Of a stretch of 64,000 nucleotides of DNA, positions 46,801 through 58,945 are shown in pieces. A program made the position numbers and the translations under genes. Every line of letters starts with the position of its first letter. Within the stretch, counting starts at the first letter, position 1. The DNA is from Telopea speciosissima (Eukaryota > Streptophyta > Magnoliopsida > Proteales > Proteaceae): NCBI RefSeq assembly GCF_018873765.1, contig NC_057920.1, positions 9,995,307 to 10,059,306 of the forward strand, written 5' to 3'. The notes under the pieces were generated by a model. The model was not told the origin of the DNA. It did not search any database and saw nothing but the letters and a program-made list of their open reading frames with translations.

Positions 46801-48484
46801 TAGCTTTCTCTGAAATCTGAAGTAGATGGACGAAGAAGAAAAAGAAGAAGAAGAAGATAAAAGAGTGGTTGTGGTTGGGAACGTGGAAGTTAAACGGATC
46901 TTAAATACTACAAATAGGAATTTGCCTTTTTTAGAGATTTCTTGTTTTGAAAATTTAATTACATTTCTTGGCTCAACGACAAAATGATGAAGACATTTTT
47001 CTGATCTATCATCCCAACGACGCCATGACTTGCGGTTAAATTTTAACTAATAATCCTCTTAAACAGTGTTCGTGTCTTTACAAGATCGTGATAGTAATGG
47101 AATTCACTAAGTCTGTTAGGGTTAGTGTAACAGTAAGTAAGGGGTGTCAAGAGAGTCGATTATCGTAAGCAAATATATTAGGAACCAAATCCTCTACGTG
47201 CGTTGCCCGTAGCGGCCTGAGCGGCATATATAGATTGAGCCGCACACGCAAAGACCGTCTTACCCCTGCCCAAATGCCTTGCTCGGGGATAAAGCGGTCA
47301 TTGGGTGCGCGACCCAGTCTGTGCCGCTCTGGGCAGCTGCGCCGTAGAGGATCTTAATTGAACATATTAATGACTCGTACGGAACCTGATCCAGCCTCCG
47401 GGTGTCAAACGGTCCGGTTTTGGTGGCCTTGTTCGGTTTACATTTTGATAAAGTTCAAATTAAAATCAAATCAAATATGAAACAGTCAAAATGATCGGTT
47501 TTTTTTATTTCTATTTGGTTTTTGTTATTTGGTTTACATGCGGTTTGTATGGTCAGTTTTGAAAAATGGTTTACAATTTTGATTTGTTATTTGTTTAGCT
47601 CCGGTTAAGATTCTATTTATATGCATTTTGTAGTGATGGTTCACATTTGGTTTCACCTTTGTACCCTTTAAGTCGATTCCTTTTATATATAATTTGAGCG
47701 CATGAACAGATAAGTGTTAGATTTTAACATTACAAAAAGTCTTATTAAAAATACAGTTTCTTAGTCCCTTAGAAACATATAAGATAGTACAAAAATTTAA
47801 GTTTATTCAGTTCGATTTTATCGATTTCTATTTAGTTTGGTTTGGTTTGGCTTATTGGTTACTATTCGATTTAGACCTGTGCAAATCAAAACCGAACAAA
47901 AAAGAGAAACTATAAAATCATAATTGAGTCATTTCTCTGCGGTCCAATTCGATTCGATTGTAAATGGTAGACGACCTACTACTAGTAACTAGTTTGACCG
48001 TTTTATCCTCTTAAACTGGTTAAACCATTGGTGGTTCAACTAAGGGTATGACTTATGATTTTTCAGTTTAGGAGTTGGGGAGTGATTCATCCCAAAAACA
48101 CTAATCGCAGCCAAACCCAGAGCTAAAAAAAAAAAAAAAAAAAAAAAAAAGAAGAAGAAGAAAGAAAGAAAGATAGAAAGAAACCCATTCTTTCCAACGG
48201 TTATATTTTTTGTTGGTCCCAGAAGAGCCATAGAGAATTTGTATATTTAAACTATACACAACTACCACATTAGAGATTCTTAGCTAAAAGGAACCCTCAG
48301 GAAGAGGATCATGACAATAGCGCTTTACCTTTTCAATAAAAAGATAAGTTTATTTAGGGTTTCATGCTTCTTGATATTCTCATTCAGAAAAATGAGTCAT
48401 TTCCATCTGTGCATGGAACCTAATCTAACCTAATACGCGCTAAGTTGGCTTTACTCGTTTCATTTTGTTATCTTTTTTCCCTTA
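46801..48484. other. Intergenic stretch with repeats
   Basis: Thaumatin upstream region (gaagaagaag run), then the foldback element at 47185-47360, then ttggtttggttt/ggtccggtttt-type repeat (47395-47900), then a poly-A and gaaagaaag low-complexity run (48126-48180). No gene recognised. Confidence 0.45.
47185..47360. mobile_element. Foldback MITE
   Basis: Left arm aatcctctacg...gcccgtagcggcctgagcggca and right arm tgccgctctgggcagctgcgccgtagaggatt-like sequence are inverted. The flanks show atatta on both sides (47195 and 47363 areas), a weak target duplication. Confidence 0.6.
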
Positions 48485-50794
48485 GTGTTACTTCCAAAGT
48501 TCTTCAAAATGAATCCTCATCGTTTTAATTTAACTCATTTTTTGGGTGGTGGGATGCTTTCCACTAAAATATCAGTTCTCATCAATGGTGGGCCAATTGG
48601 TTTTTTCAATGTGGAAAGAGGGCTTCGTCAAGGAGACCCCCTCTCCCCCCTCCTGTTCATTCTCTCTGAAGAAGTGCTCTGTAGGGGTATTGATCGTCTT
48701 TGTGCTCAGGGAAACATTTTTTCGTTACCAGGTCCCCGTCAGGTAGCCACTTCCTCTCATCTGTTATATGCTGATGATCTTTTTATTTTTTGGAGGGCAG
48801 AACTAAAGGGAGTAAAATCTCTCAAGAAATTCCTTAAAGACTATGGCCAGGCATCAGGGCAGAACATTAACTTGTCAAAAAGCAAGGTATTTATGGGCAG
48901 AATTTCAGCAGCTCGCAAGGAAAGATTATTGTCAGTGCTACAGATTCCCGCGTGCTCTTTTTCGACAAAGTACCTGGGGGTGGAATTGCTCAAGGGCCGA
49001 GTCACTAAAGCAAATGTTTTACCCCTTCTAGATCATTTCAAGAAAAAATTATCTTCATGGAAGGGGCGCCTTCTCTCTAAAGCAGGGCGGGTGGAGCTGG
49101 TGAGATCGGTGATTGGCAGTATCTCCATCCACAACTTTTCAGTCTATTATTAGCCAGCAATGGCTATTGTGAGCATGGAAAGATGGATGCGCAATTTTAT
49201 TTGGACAGGGGAGTCAGAGAAAACCAAAGCCATCATAGTCAAGTGGGACACCATGTGTAAGCCAAAGAATGAAGGCGGTTTGGGCATTAGACGCCTTAGG
49301 GAGGTCAACTTCGCCCTCCTAGCAAAATTTGCCTGGGCCATCACAAGTGGATCATCTAGCCTAGCTGTTTTTATTCGTTGTAGATTGGTTAACAAGGATG
49401 AGACTCTAAAATCACATGTTAACCCTTCTACCATCCTCACAGGCTTGAAAAAGGTTTGGAGCTTCGTTCAAAATGAAGAACGATGGGTGGTTGGCAATGG
49501 AGAATCCATCCGGTTCTGGTACGATACATGGATAGGCAACCAAAGCATTGAAGAACTACTCCAGCCAGGCAGAATCCCAAATAATCTTTCAGCTAAGATT
49601 TTTGATTTTTTAGAAGATAATAAATGGGAACTTCCACAGGTGGAAAGCAGGGCTCTTCAAAGCGTTTTTAATAAAATTCATAATATGGATATAATGCCTA
49701 CCAGCAAGGAGGATGCACGCTTTTGGGCGCATACTCAAGCGGGCAGCTTCTCAGTGCGCTCAGCTTGGGAGATTTTGAGGAAAAAAACAATCAAGCCTGA
49801 GCAGAATTGGGTGGTTTGGAATCAGAACCTACACCCCCGAGTCTCAATGTTTGGGTCGCCGAGCTGTTCCAATTGTATCAAGGTGCGACCTCTGTTGGGC
49901 GGAAGAAGACTCAGCGAGCCATATGATCCTCAACTGCAGCTTCTCCGCACAAGTATGGGAGGAAATCTTAAGCCATTTCAGTGAAAGCTGGAATGGCTTT
50001 CCGGCTATAGAGCTCTTATTCTCGTGGTGGAAGAGGAAGTCTAAAATAGCAATACTGGCTGACATTTGGAAAGCGCTTTTGATCATAGTTTGCCAACAGC
50101 TATGGAATGAGAGGAACAAGTGCCGATTCGAAGGACAAAAATGCCTGCCAAGGATAGTTGTTCAAAAATGCATCAATGCGGTTTCAGATTGTTCCCACAT
50201 TAAGGAATAAAAATTAGCTCAGTGCAAGAGCTAATGGTTGCAAGAATATTTAGGGTGATCACAGCAGCTCCAAAGATGAGAAGAGTAGTGGAGGCGAGAT
50301 GGAAACTGCCACCACTGGGGTGGTGGAAATTAAACATTGATGGCTGCTCCCTTGGCAACCCAGGAAACTCAGGCTCTGGGGGCATTTTTCAAAATCACTT
50401 GGGCATTGTTCGACGTGGTTTCTCTAGTTTTGAAGGAATTCGCACCAACTATCAAGCTGAAATGGCAGCGTTTTTTATAGGCCTAAAAGAAGCAAAAGAC
50501 CTACAAGTGGAGCGCCTATGGGTGGAAAGTGATTCGGCCTTAGTTGTCTATGGCATTTTAGCATCAAACATACCTTGGGATTTTCTGCAACAGTGGCGGA
50601 GTGCGGAGACTTATCTCTCTACCATCCAGTGGCGTATCACTCACTGCTACAGAGAAGGCAACGCCCCTGCAGATACTATAGCAAAAAGCGCGGCAGAAAA
50701 AAAAATGTCTGAAAGGTGGGACGATACCCCAAACTTTGTTGCCAGATCGGTTAGTTGGGAAGCTTCTAGTAAACCATACTACCGGTTCTGTTAG
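48485..50794 (+). pseudogene. LINE ORF2: RT palm, zinc region and RNase H, interrupted
   Basis: RT motifs include GLRQGDPLSPLLF (about 48624) and the catalytic LLYADDLFIF with YADD at 48767-48778, then the thumb region YLGVELLKGR. A TAG ends this block at 49151. The same frame then runs 49160 to about 49845 (WIGNQSIEELL and similar), shifts frame for the zf-RVT region (49851-50210, SRCDLC...HMILNCSF), and shifts back for the RNase H (50222-50794), with Asp in NIDGCS, Glu in YQAEMAA, Asp in VESDSA and Asp in APADTIA. Stop plus two frameshifts make it inactive. Confidence 0.88.
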
Positions 50795-50902
50795 TTCTTT
50801 GCTTTACATGCTTTTGGGTTGAGATTCTTCTACTCAACTTTTGATCTGTATACTGTAACTCATTTCTATATCTAATATACTTGTTGATCTTTAGCCAAAA
50901 AA
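48485..50902 (+). mobile_element. 5'-truncated L1 LINE with RT, zf-RVT and RNase H
   Basis: About 2.4 kb of LINE ORF2. Coding starts inside the RT palm and ends in an RNase H at 50794; a 3' tail closes with gatctttagccaaaaaa at 50886-50902, the same end as the LINE at 19892. Its 5' edge near 48485 is a truncation; no matching target duplication was found. Confidence 0.85.
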
Positions 50903-51410
50903 GGAGGAGATTCCCACGAGTATTGACATCTTACATACCAAGCCAATAGTTTTACAATTTTTAAGAAATATCAAAGATTGGAATATGAGATGACGTACTA
51001 GTATTGTGTACATCATTTTCCCTTCTTCTTAAACCAAATGCTTTTATTTCAAGGGATTCGAGTTTCCTTAACCCACAGTGAAAAGAGAATCTCTTCACTC
51101 ATGGGTTTTGACGCTCTAATGAGGCTCCATGGAATAGTCAAACGTATTTCGGACTTGCAACAATAGGAGAAGTAACGATGTGATCACAGTAGTGGATAAA
51201 GAGATTCCATGGATGCCTATATTTTGAAGCTGGCAAAAGTTTCTCTTCCCCATGGGTGAAGAGCATCCTACCATTGAGATGTCATTATTAACCCCTATTG
51301 ACAAAATTGTCCTTTCCATTATTCTAGGAATCTCATATGAGCGTGAAAACCCACATGAGTAAAGAGATTCATCATACGTGAAGGAAACTTGGTTCCGCAT
51401 CAATTTTCAT

Positions 51411-51572
51411 GGACCTTTATCTACTCTATTTCTTGGACAGCTCCAGTTCCCTAAGTTTCTCTAATAGATAGGATGGAAATGACCACCCTACCCCTACCCG
51501 GGTGGGGTCCATCCCCCTCTATTAAAGGAACTTGGGAAAATAGAGCAGGCGGAAATGGAGCTGATAAAAATA
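51411..51572. mobile_element. Foldback MITE (family also at 31156), copy B
   Basis: Caattttcat is repeated at 51401-51410 and 51573-51582, a 10-bp direct flank (9-10-bp target duplication, Mutator-like). The ends ctttatctactctatttc and gaaatggagctgataaa are inverted; the centre matches 31195-31290 (ctaagttt/cctc, ggggtccatccccctctatta). Confidence 0.8.
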
Positions 51573-53360
51573 CAATTTTCATCCCCTTCTAAGCCAACTT
51601 ACAGCTACAGCTGAATTTTGTGCTGTGATTTTTTTTATTTCACATGGCAAAAATTAACAACTTTATGAGCATTTGATTTGAGGATGAGCCCCTAAAACGG
51701 TTATAGGGTGGCCCTCTCATCTCAGCTTTATAAGCTTTTTGATTTCACTCTGTTTCTCACAAGCACGCATGTGTAGTAGCAACATTTTTTTTTCGGTAAA
51801 TAGAAATCTATTGATTTATAGGTGAGTGACACGTAATTAATAGGTTACAAAGGTCCACTAGCCACGGAGAGGAATTCGACCAGACTGCCGTACACAATGG
51901 ATTAAGGACTGATGCTGCATAACCATGAAAGGGAGTTTTTGTAGCTCAACTAGACTATTAGTCTATTATAGACGTCCCCTGGTTGGTGAAGCTCGTATAG
52001 TATCAGTTCACTTCCTCTCAAGAGATGCTACTCTTGTTCCTCTTCTGATAAATTAACTTTCCATTTTCCTATTATTGTCCACTGAGGTGTTTTTAGATTT
52101 TCATAAATTTGAGATGCCTCTCGTCCCATAAAAATGGAAAGAGGTTATGAGGATGTCCACTTGCATAAAAATTATGAAATATTTGAGATGGGGGAGGGGG
52201 AATGCAAGAGATTTTCAGGAATTTGGGAAGGAATTAGAGGTTCTCAGTTCTATTATTATTATGGATTTTTTTATTTTTTTGGATGATGTCCAAGGAAGTG
52301 GAATCAAATCAATACTAAAGTGGGTAAAAAAAATTATAATCATGATTACATAATTGTGTAACCAACTCTGAAACATTTTAGATCTGATAATTAAATTTAC
52401 TTGGCAAAGGAAATAAAGGGAAAGTAAGTGAAATCAAATTATTACAAAAAAAAAATAAAAAATTGTAACATTACTTGCCATGTTGGTGTAACTCTAAAAC
52501 ATATCAAATTTGGTTATTAAATTTGACATTACTATGCAATCAAATTTCTTTCTATTGAAAAAAAAATTATCTGAAAACATATTTACCAAGTATGGTAAAG
52601 GTTTTAAGTAAGATATACAATCATGATTATAAAACTTTTCCTTTTTTTTTTTTTTTTTTCCTTTTTCGAAGTAATAACAATTCCCTTCACTTCCCTCTTT
52701 ACTTGCAACCAAACAGAACCTTTTATTTGAGAAACAAAATAATGATTACATCTGAAAAGTATAATCACATATGATAAAAAAAAATTTATGAAAGTTAAAC
52801 CATCAATAGGAAAGTGTTTAGCATAGGAACAACTCACTCACAGCCCCCTTGGTATATTTAAAGGGGATGGAAAGATCATTACATAGGGGAAGAGAGAGGT
52901 AGAGACAGCTGGATCCAGAGGAGCCCAGCGCCCAAGGGGCATCCAAGGATTACTGTGCCGCATACATCCCAATGTACACCAGTCAGCCATAGGGACATCC
53001 CGATGTACGCTAGTCAACCATTGGGATGTGTTCAGCATAACCTAATGGCAGGATGGTCCGGGCACTACCTGACTCTCCAGAGAGGACCTCAATCCGAGCC
53101 GTTCCGAGCAGTAGGGTATGTTTCCGGACTGAGAACATTATCCCCAATAATTGAACCTTTCCTTTTTGTCTGCAAAATTGATTTCATTTCCTTCCTGTTA
53201 CTTTCAATAAGAGAGAACCATAACGAATACGGTTGCCAACTGTGGGTTTTCACTTTAGAAAGGTTCCATGATATCTTGAGTGGAAGCGTGCTGCTTGACA
53301 GGTTAGATATTGCATGCACCAGACTGGACGAAGCCCCTAGGCCCAAACCAATTTTTATCG

Positions 53361-53493
53361 TATGCTGTAACTGCATGGTGCTGTACTGCATCGTGTGGCG
53401 CTGTAGAGGCCATGTGCGCCATGTGGGGCCCATTATGCCACATGGCCTCTACAGCACCGCACGATGCAGTACAACACTGTGCTGTAACAGCAG
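53361..53493. mobile_element. Hairpin MITE, copy B
   Basis: Arms of about 55 bp (53361-53415 and 53438-53493) fold back almost perfectly: gtactgcatcgtg and gtagaggccatgtg on one side are inverted on the other, around a loop of about 22 bp. Overlapping ORFs on both strands here are by-products of the palindrome. Confidence 0.8.
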
Positions 53494-55336
53494 AGGAATA
53501 CTCACTCGGCAATAAATAATGGGCCTCCATGAACATGAGTTGTTAAAAGATTTAAGAACTGTGCAATTTTTGTGAATCATGCTATGATCAGTCAGGAGTT
53601 GGTGTTCTAGTTGGAACAAAGATTATGGCTACTTAGGGCCCCAACAGAAGTATTCTGTTTTTTCTTCTCTTTGTTTTCCCTATTATGAAAAACTAGTATT
53701 ATGGTTTGTACTTCAAACCTTCATGACTAAACCAGTAAATAAATATATTCGAGCTCTAGTAGAAAGGCGAGACATATTGGATTCAATCGAATGGCAACCA
53801 GTAAGGTTTTTACTGAGGCACAAATGTCCGGTCCATCATAGATGATCCTTTGTCCTCTGCAGATCTGTTCCAGAGGGCATCTTGCTGAATTATGCTTCTA
53901 GGTTCCTTATTAATAAACTTCTGCTTTTTTATTTGAAAAAAATATGATAACAGCAAGAACAGAAAGGGATGAAAGATTATGGCCAGCAATTGTTTGCTTC
54001 TTCTTTGGCCTTTTTTTTTAGCTTTTTTGTTCAGGAATTTGGACATACAAGAATAAACTCATTCAGAGATTTAGGCTACAAGGTGTTGGAACTGATCTTT
54101 TGTGCCCCCCTCCAATCCCCAAACCACCTGAACCTTCCCACATCATCAATACTCAGCTATCAATTTCTGAACTAAGAAAATTCCCCCTAGTCCACAAATA
54201 CAAGTCATGTTACAACAGCCAAAAACTTAAAGCAAAGTGGAAGACAAAAAGTTTGGTCCAGTGATCAGTAGCCAATATTGTTGTTGCCTAATGTAAAATA
54301 CCTTTTCAGCCCTTGAAGTACAAGAAAATCGAGCCAATTTGTTTTCCCTCGCCCGCCCCCCCCCCCCCCCAACGCCCAAAAAAAGGGAAGGAAAAAAACA
54401 CATGCTCAGAGAGTTTCTCAGATACTTCATAAGCCATTGCCAATAATTAAGTGTTGGTTAGTCGGGGAATGAAACAACGGAACAGAAAAATTCTTCTAAA
54501 CAATTTCTCAGGATTATGTTTCACGAGTGTTAGAGCTTTCTATCAGCACAGTATACTGATTAGAAAGTTTTGCTCACAATGCTAATGCTAACCACCGCAG
54601 TTAGAATACAGAGAACTAGTCAAGAGCAGAACCTAGCCCCCCGCTAAGAGTCAATGACCTCCACGTTAGATTTTAAATTTTTAATACGTAAGGCACGAAG
54701 ACCATATGCTGCCAACTTTTCTATATCGGAATGCCTTTGTCTAGAATGGAAGAATAGACTCAAGAACCTTTGGGTACTCAAATCATTAATTCCAGCAGCA
54801 AATTTCTCCAAAAGTAAGAAATCTTGAAGAAGGAATGGATTTTGCCATGGTGATATTATTCACTACAACATAAATGCTGCAACAGTGGTCCTAAGACAAC
54901 CAAATTTATAGCAAATACACAAGCATTAACAGAGTATACCCATCTTGGCTATGTAGGCCTGCTATACTGGATTGTGTCCTTAGATAGATATTTTTCTTTT
55001 TATTTATCTCATCGTATATCATTGGTTCTTACCTTGTACAGTTACTCTTTCCTTCTTGTAGATCGCCTCTTCATGAGGTTAACTTGTATTTCATTCATTG
55101 AGAAATATCACTACAATCTAATCTCTTCGATACCATACAATCAATTCTTGTTCTGTTCTTGGCAAGTATAACGGTACACTGAAAAGGCTAGGATTTGTTC
55201 ATGGTTCTGTAGTGTTCACTATAAAATAAATGCTGCAAAAGTACTTCTACAACAAAATAATTCACAATTAATTACACTAGTAAGAATATTCCTTGCTGAA
55301 AAAGTGTGGACTCTCCTAATCCAATGGCATACTTGG

Positions 55337-55782
55337 TCACAACTTAGATTGCTTGTAACCAAGCATAGCCTTCACAGAACCTATAACTGGCGATGGTCGA
55401 AAATTGAAGTACGTAGCAGATGCAAGATAAGCACAACCTAATGCTACATATATTTTGAACCAGATAGATGAGAAAAATGTAAGGAATGCACACATGCTGG
55501 TGAAAGCAATCACCATTAGAAAGTTTACCAGGCACTTGAATGTAGAGATATTTCCTTCTTTTTGTTGATTAGGGAAACAGCCTTGGGCCTTAAAATCAGA
55601 AAGCAGCTGATCCTTGAGCTTGAATGTATCCATCAACCAAGCAGCAGCCTCTTTCTCAGAGGTTGGAATCTCACTGAGGAGGATACGCCGAACATGAATG
55701 TGGACTTCCGCAGGATCAACACCACATAAATTATCCATGAAGAGAGGGCAGCGATACTTGTACGCAATAGTTACATCATAGA
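55337..55782 (-). CDS. Last exon of an LPAT4/5-like acyltransferase (partial)
   Basis: A minus-strand exon after a good acceptor (ttttaactgcag, 55783-55794) codes about 148 residues, from VYDVTIAYK to the stop. The sequence ([22 protein letters not shown], then [16 protein letters not shown]) matches the C-terminal half of plant 1-acyl-sn-glycerol-3-phosphate acyltransferases of the LPAT4/5 type, ER membrane enzymes that make phosphatidic acid. Two hydrophobic helices lie near the end (about residues 80-125 of this exon). The catalytic NHxxxxD and EGTR blocks belong to upstream exons, which I do not find between 55783 and 64000. Either the intron is swollen by the retroelements beyond it, or this is a detached fragment. 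The exon itself is intact. Confidence 0.75.
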
Positions 55783-56139
55783 CTGCAGTTAAAAGAAAAG
55801 GACGAGTGAGGGAAAGTACAGTTAAAAGGCATGTCAAGAAATATGGGCTGCAGTTAAGAGATGAAGTTTAGTAAGGGAGAAATGAAAATCAGAGATTGGT
55901 GCCTAATAATAGAACTCTCCATTCATATGAAATAGCTGATGAGACAATCAAGAAAACATCATATACAAAATAATAAGTTAGACTTTTATTTGTAGAATTC
56001 GATACACAATCTCCTTGAAATGTGGAAAGAAAATAACTCATATGGTATCCGAAAGTACAAGAAGAGAACATACAAATAGGAGCTGAACTGTTAATTTGTT
56101 ATCCATCCAAAGAAAAAATCGGTGCACTATCAAAAAGCT

Positions 56140-56260
56140 TGTAACTCAACTACAACCCAACAAAGCCTAACTCCAACTATTTGGGATCAACTACACAAGT
56201 ATTCCTTTTGCATCATATCTAGAGCCATATCTTCCACTAAATCATAAGTCTCCCCCCTCC
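56140..56260. repeat. SINE-like dispersed repeat
   Basis: Acccaacaaagcctaactcc, actatttgggatcaactac and cacaagtattccttttgc resemble the common plant repeat with an aaagcctta...cccaactagttggggtcggctac phrase. Only this segment is recognised; the element's limits are unclear. Confidence 0.45.
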
Positions 56261-57258
56261 CTCCGCCGCTGTTCTTTATAGCCTTCCCCGTCTCCTTCTG
56301 GAACCTTATTTTACACCAAATTATTTCGTCTCATTACTGAAACCCAGTTGTCTTCATCGTACATAACTACAACCATCCTTTATTTATAATATGTAAAGAA
56401 CATTATGGAATAGGTACAAGGACAATATTACCCCTATGACAATTTTACCCTTGAACCGATATTACAACACTCCCCCTCAAGTTGGTGCATACATATCAAA
56501 CATGCCCAACTTGCTAACAACAGAACAAAACAATTTGCTACTAATTCCCTTAGTGAGAGAATCAGCTAGTTGGTCACTAGACTGAACAAATGGAATACAA
56601 ATGACTCCTTGCTCCAACTTCTCCTTGATAAAATGCCGGTCAATCTCAACATGTTTGGTACGATCATGTTGGACTGGGTTATGGGCAACATACTGGTTGA
56701 GGACTTGTTGTCACAGTAGAGTCGCATAGGAAGATCAACAACCATACCCAGACCTTAAAGAAGCCCCTTGAGCCAGAGAAGTTCACAGATACCTTCTGTC
56801 ATGGCCCTAAATTCAACTTCAGCATTGGACCGAGTAACCATTGCTTGTTTCTTACTCCTCTAAGTAGTTAAATTTCCTCCAACAAAGGTACAATATCCAG
56901 ACGTTGATCTTCTATCATCAAGGCTGCCTGCACAAGCTCCATCAGTGTAGGCCTCTACCTGGAGATGACTATGTGGAGAATATAAGATTCCTTTTCCTAG
57001 AGAAGACTTCAGGTACACCTTAGAATTCTATATGCTGCCTCTAAATGAGAAGAGTGAGGGTCATGCATAAACTGACTAACAACATTAATTGCAAATGCAA
57101 TATCAGGTTGGGTATGGGATAAATATATTAACCGCCCAACTAATCTCTAACAACTACCCTTACCTACAGGGTCACCTTCATTACTCTTCAAGTGTGTGAT
57201 TGGCTCCAGAGGGGTATCAGTAGGTTTACACCCAAACATCCCTATATCACTCAACAAG

Positions 57259-57969
57259 TCAAGATAGAGTATACTTTCTCTGGGAAAGAGATATACCCTT
57301 AGTTGAATAGGCAACCTCTATCCCCAAGAAATACTGCAATCGACCCAAATCTTTGACTTCAAATTTTGTGCCCAAATAAGTCTTCAACTCCTGAATTTCT
57401 TGTGCATGACTTCCAGTGATCACTATGTCATCAACATAGACAATCAGAATTGTGATATGCTGTCCCACCTTTTTAACAAACAACATGTGGTCAGTATTAC
57501 TTTGCTTATAGCCATTAGCAACCATGGCTTTATGGAAGCGACCGAACCAGGCCCGTGGTGATTGTTTTAGGCCATATAAGGCCTTCTTGAACTTGCATAC
57601 TTTTCCCTGAGTATCTGAGGAAGCAAAGCCCGGAGGAATCTCCATGTAAACATCTTCTTTCAATTCTCCATGCAGGAAGGCATTCTTGACATCGAGCTAT
57701 TGGAGATTCCAGCCTTGATTTACGGCACAAGAACTAATCACTCTAACTGTGTTCATCTTCGCTACAGAGGAAAAGATCTCTTGGTAGTCGATTCCCTGGG
57801 TTTGGGTAAACCCTTTTGCAACCAGCCTTGCCTTATATCTGTCAACCCACCCATCTGACTTGTGCTTCACCATAAAGACCCATTTGCAACCAATGGGTTT
57901 CTTTCCTGGTGGAAGAACCTCCAAATCCCATGTTTTATTTTTCTCTAGGGCATGCACTTCTTCATCCAT
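57259..57969 (-). pseudogene. Copia reverse transcriptase fragment
   Basis: Two open blocks in one frame (57969-57697 and 57663-57259) are split by a stop just before LDVKNAFLHGEL. RT motifs present: RLVAKGFTQTQGIDY, ALYGLKQSPRAW, and ILIVYVDDIVITG with both catalytic aspartates. An inactive relic. Confidence 0.85.
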
Positions 57970-58088
57970 TGCCTCCTTCCATTTCTATTTGGCTATTGCT
58001 TCCTGCCAGTTATTATTAATAGAAACGAAGGCATGGAATGAAGGAGTTAGGGAGTTATAAGAAACAAAATTGGAAATTGGGTGTTGAG

Positions 58089-58812
58089 CTTAGTTAGTAA
58101 GTTCGGGAACGGCAATTGAACGGGAACGGATACGTACGGCAGTTAAACGGATTAGACGGTAATAATACTTTTCAAAAATCCGGCTTCATAAAATGCATAC
58201 GGTAATAATACGATGCAGCGTTTATACGGATATAATACGGCATAGACGGCAATAATACTTTAAAAAAACGGACATATATTCATTATATAACATGCATTCA
58301 CCACCTAATAAACAAAATAATATCATGATTTTATTAACTAAAATAAACACAATAATATAATATGCTATATAACATCTCTAAGATTATCATTTAACATACC
58401 AAAATATCAATAATCTACAAGAAATGAATGTAGATTGTCTGAAAATGACATGAGCAAGTTGAAAGACCAGAGAAACAAGAGGAGAGTACAAGACTTAAGT
58501 GCCGCTTTGTTGAACGGAGATGGCGAGGATGATTGGAGATGGAGGGCGGCTACTTTTGCCTGCTACGGTTGGATGTTCAACGCAAATCGAAAGGGACGAA
58601 AGGGAAAGTGAAATCGTTTCCCTAAATTCTAATCTTTTGGATAATTTTTTTATAAAAAAACGTATATCGTGTATTATTCGAGTATAATACGTGCTTGCTT
58701 AAAAACTCGTTTTTTATAAAAATACGGGAAAATACGGGGACGGGAGTATTATACGTTTAAAAATATGGGAACGCGTATAATACGCGTATGATACGCGACT
58801 TTACTAACTAAG
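58089..58812. mobile_element. 724-bp TIR element nested in the copia relic, 8-bp target duplication
   Basis: Gtgttgag is repeated exactly at 58081-58088 and 58813-58820. Ends are cttagttagtaagttcg and, inverted, cttagttagtaaagtcg. The interior has many cggtaataatac/gtataatacg words and no transposase. With the insert and one gtgttgag removed, the flanking minus-strand copia reading frame joins smoothly (PKWSCTQHPISNFVSYNSL), showing the insertion target was copia coding DNA. An 8-bp duplication points to a hAT-type element. Confidence 0.88.
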
Positions 58813-58945
58813 GTGTTGAGTACAACTCCACTTAGGTTTTCTAATGGCAATAGGTAAATCAAGACTAGGATCTAGTATTGTGACTGTATTGATTGAGCTA
58901 CAGCTCAACTTGTTCATTTTTACCATGTAAGTTTATATTTTCTAC

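Larger units (their letters stand above)
50903..55336. other. Intergenic stretch with MITEs, no gene recognised
   Basis: It contains the MITEs at 51411 and 53361 and poly-A/T runs. At 52960-53025 a phrase of about 34 bp is doubled (acatccc(a/g)atgtac, then gtca(g/a)cca). A 13-base-plus C run lies at 54355-54370. 54200-55336 probably includes 3' flank of the minus-strand acyltransferase exon. No ORF matches a known family. Confidence 0.4.
56300..58945 (-). mobile_element. Ty1/copia retrotransposon remnant, minus strand
   Basis: Minus-strand reading gives copia RT and downstream RNase H: KTWDLEVLPPGKKPIGCKWV (about 57930-57870), LDVKNAFLHGELKEDVYMEI (57690-57630), and YVDD at 57427-57438. Several stops interrupt it. 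A polypurine tract (minus strand gagggggag) at 56471-56479 is followed by TGTTGTAATATCGG, the start of the 3' LTR at 56469. The LTR's far end is not defined. The upstream coding part continues past a nested element at 58089-58812 to about 58940. Gag, protease and most of integrase are missing. Confidence 0.85.

Noticed and set aside
52955..53536. ORFs of 77-186 codons on both strands
   Set aside because: They overlap the hairpin MITE at 53361-53493 and read through repeats; no domain and no codon pattern.
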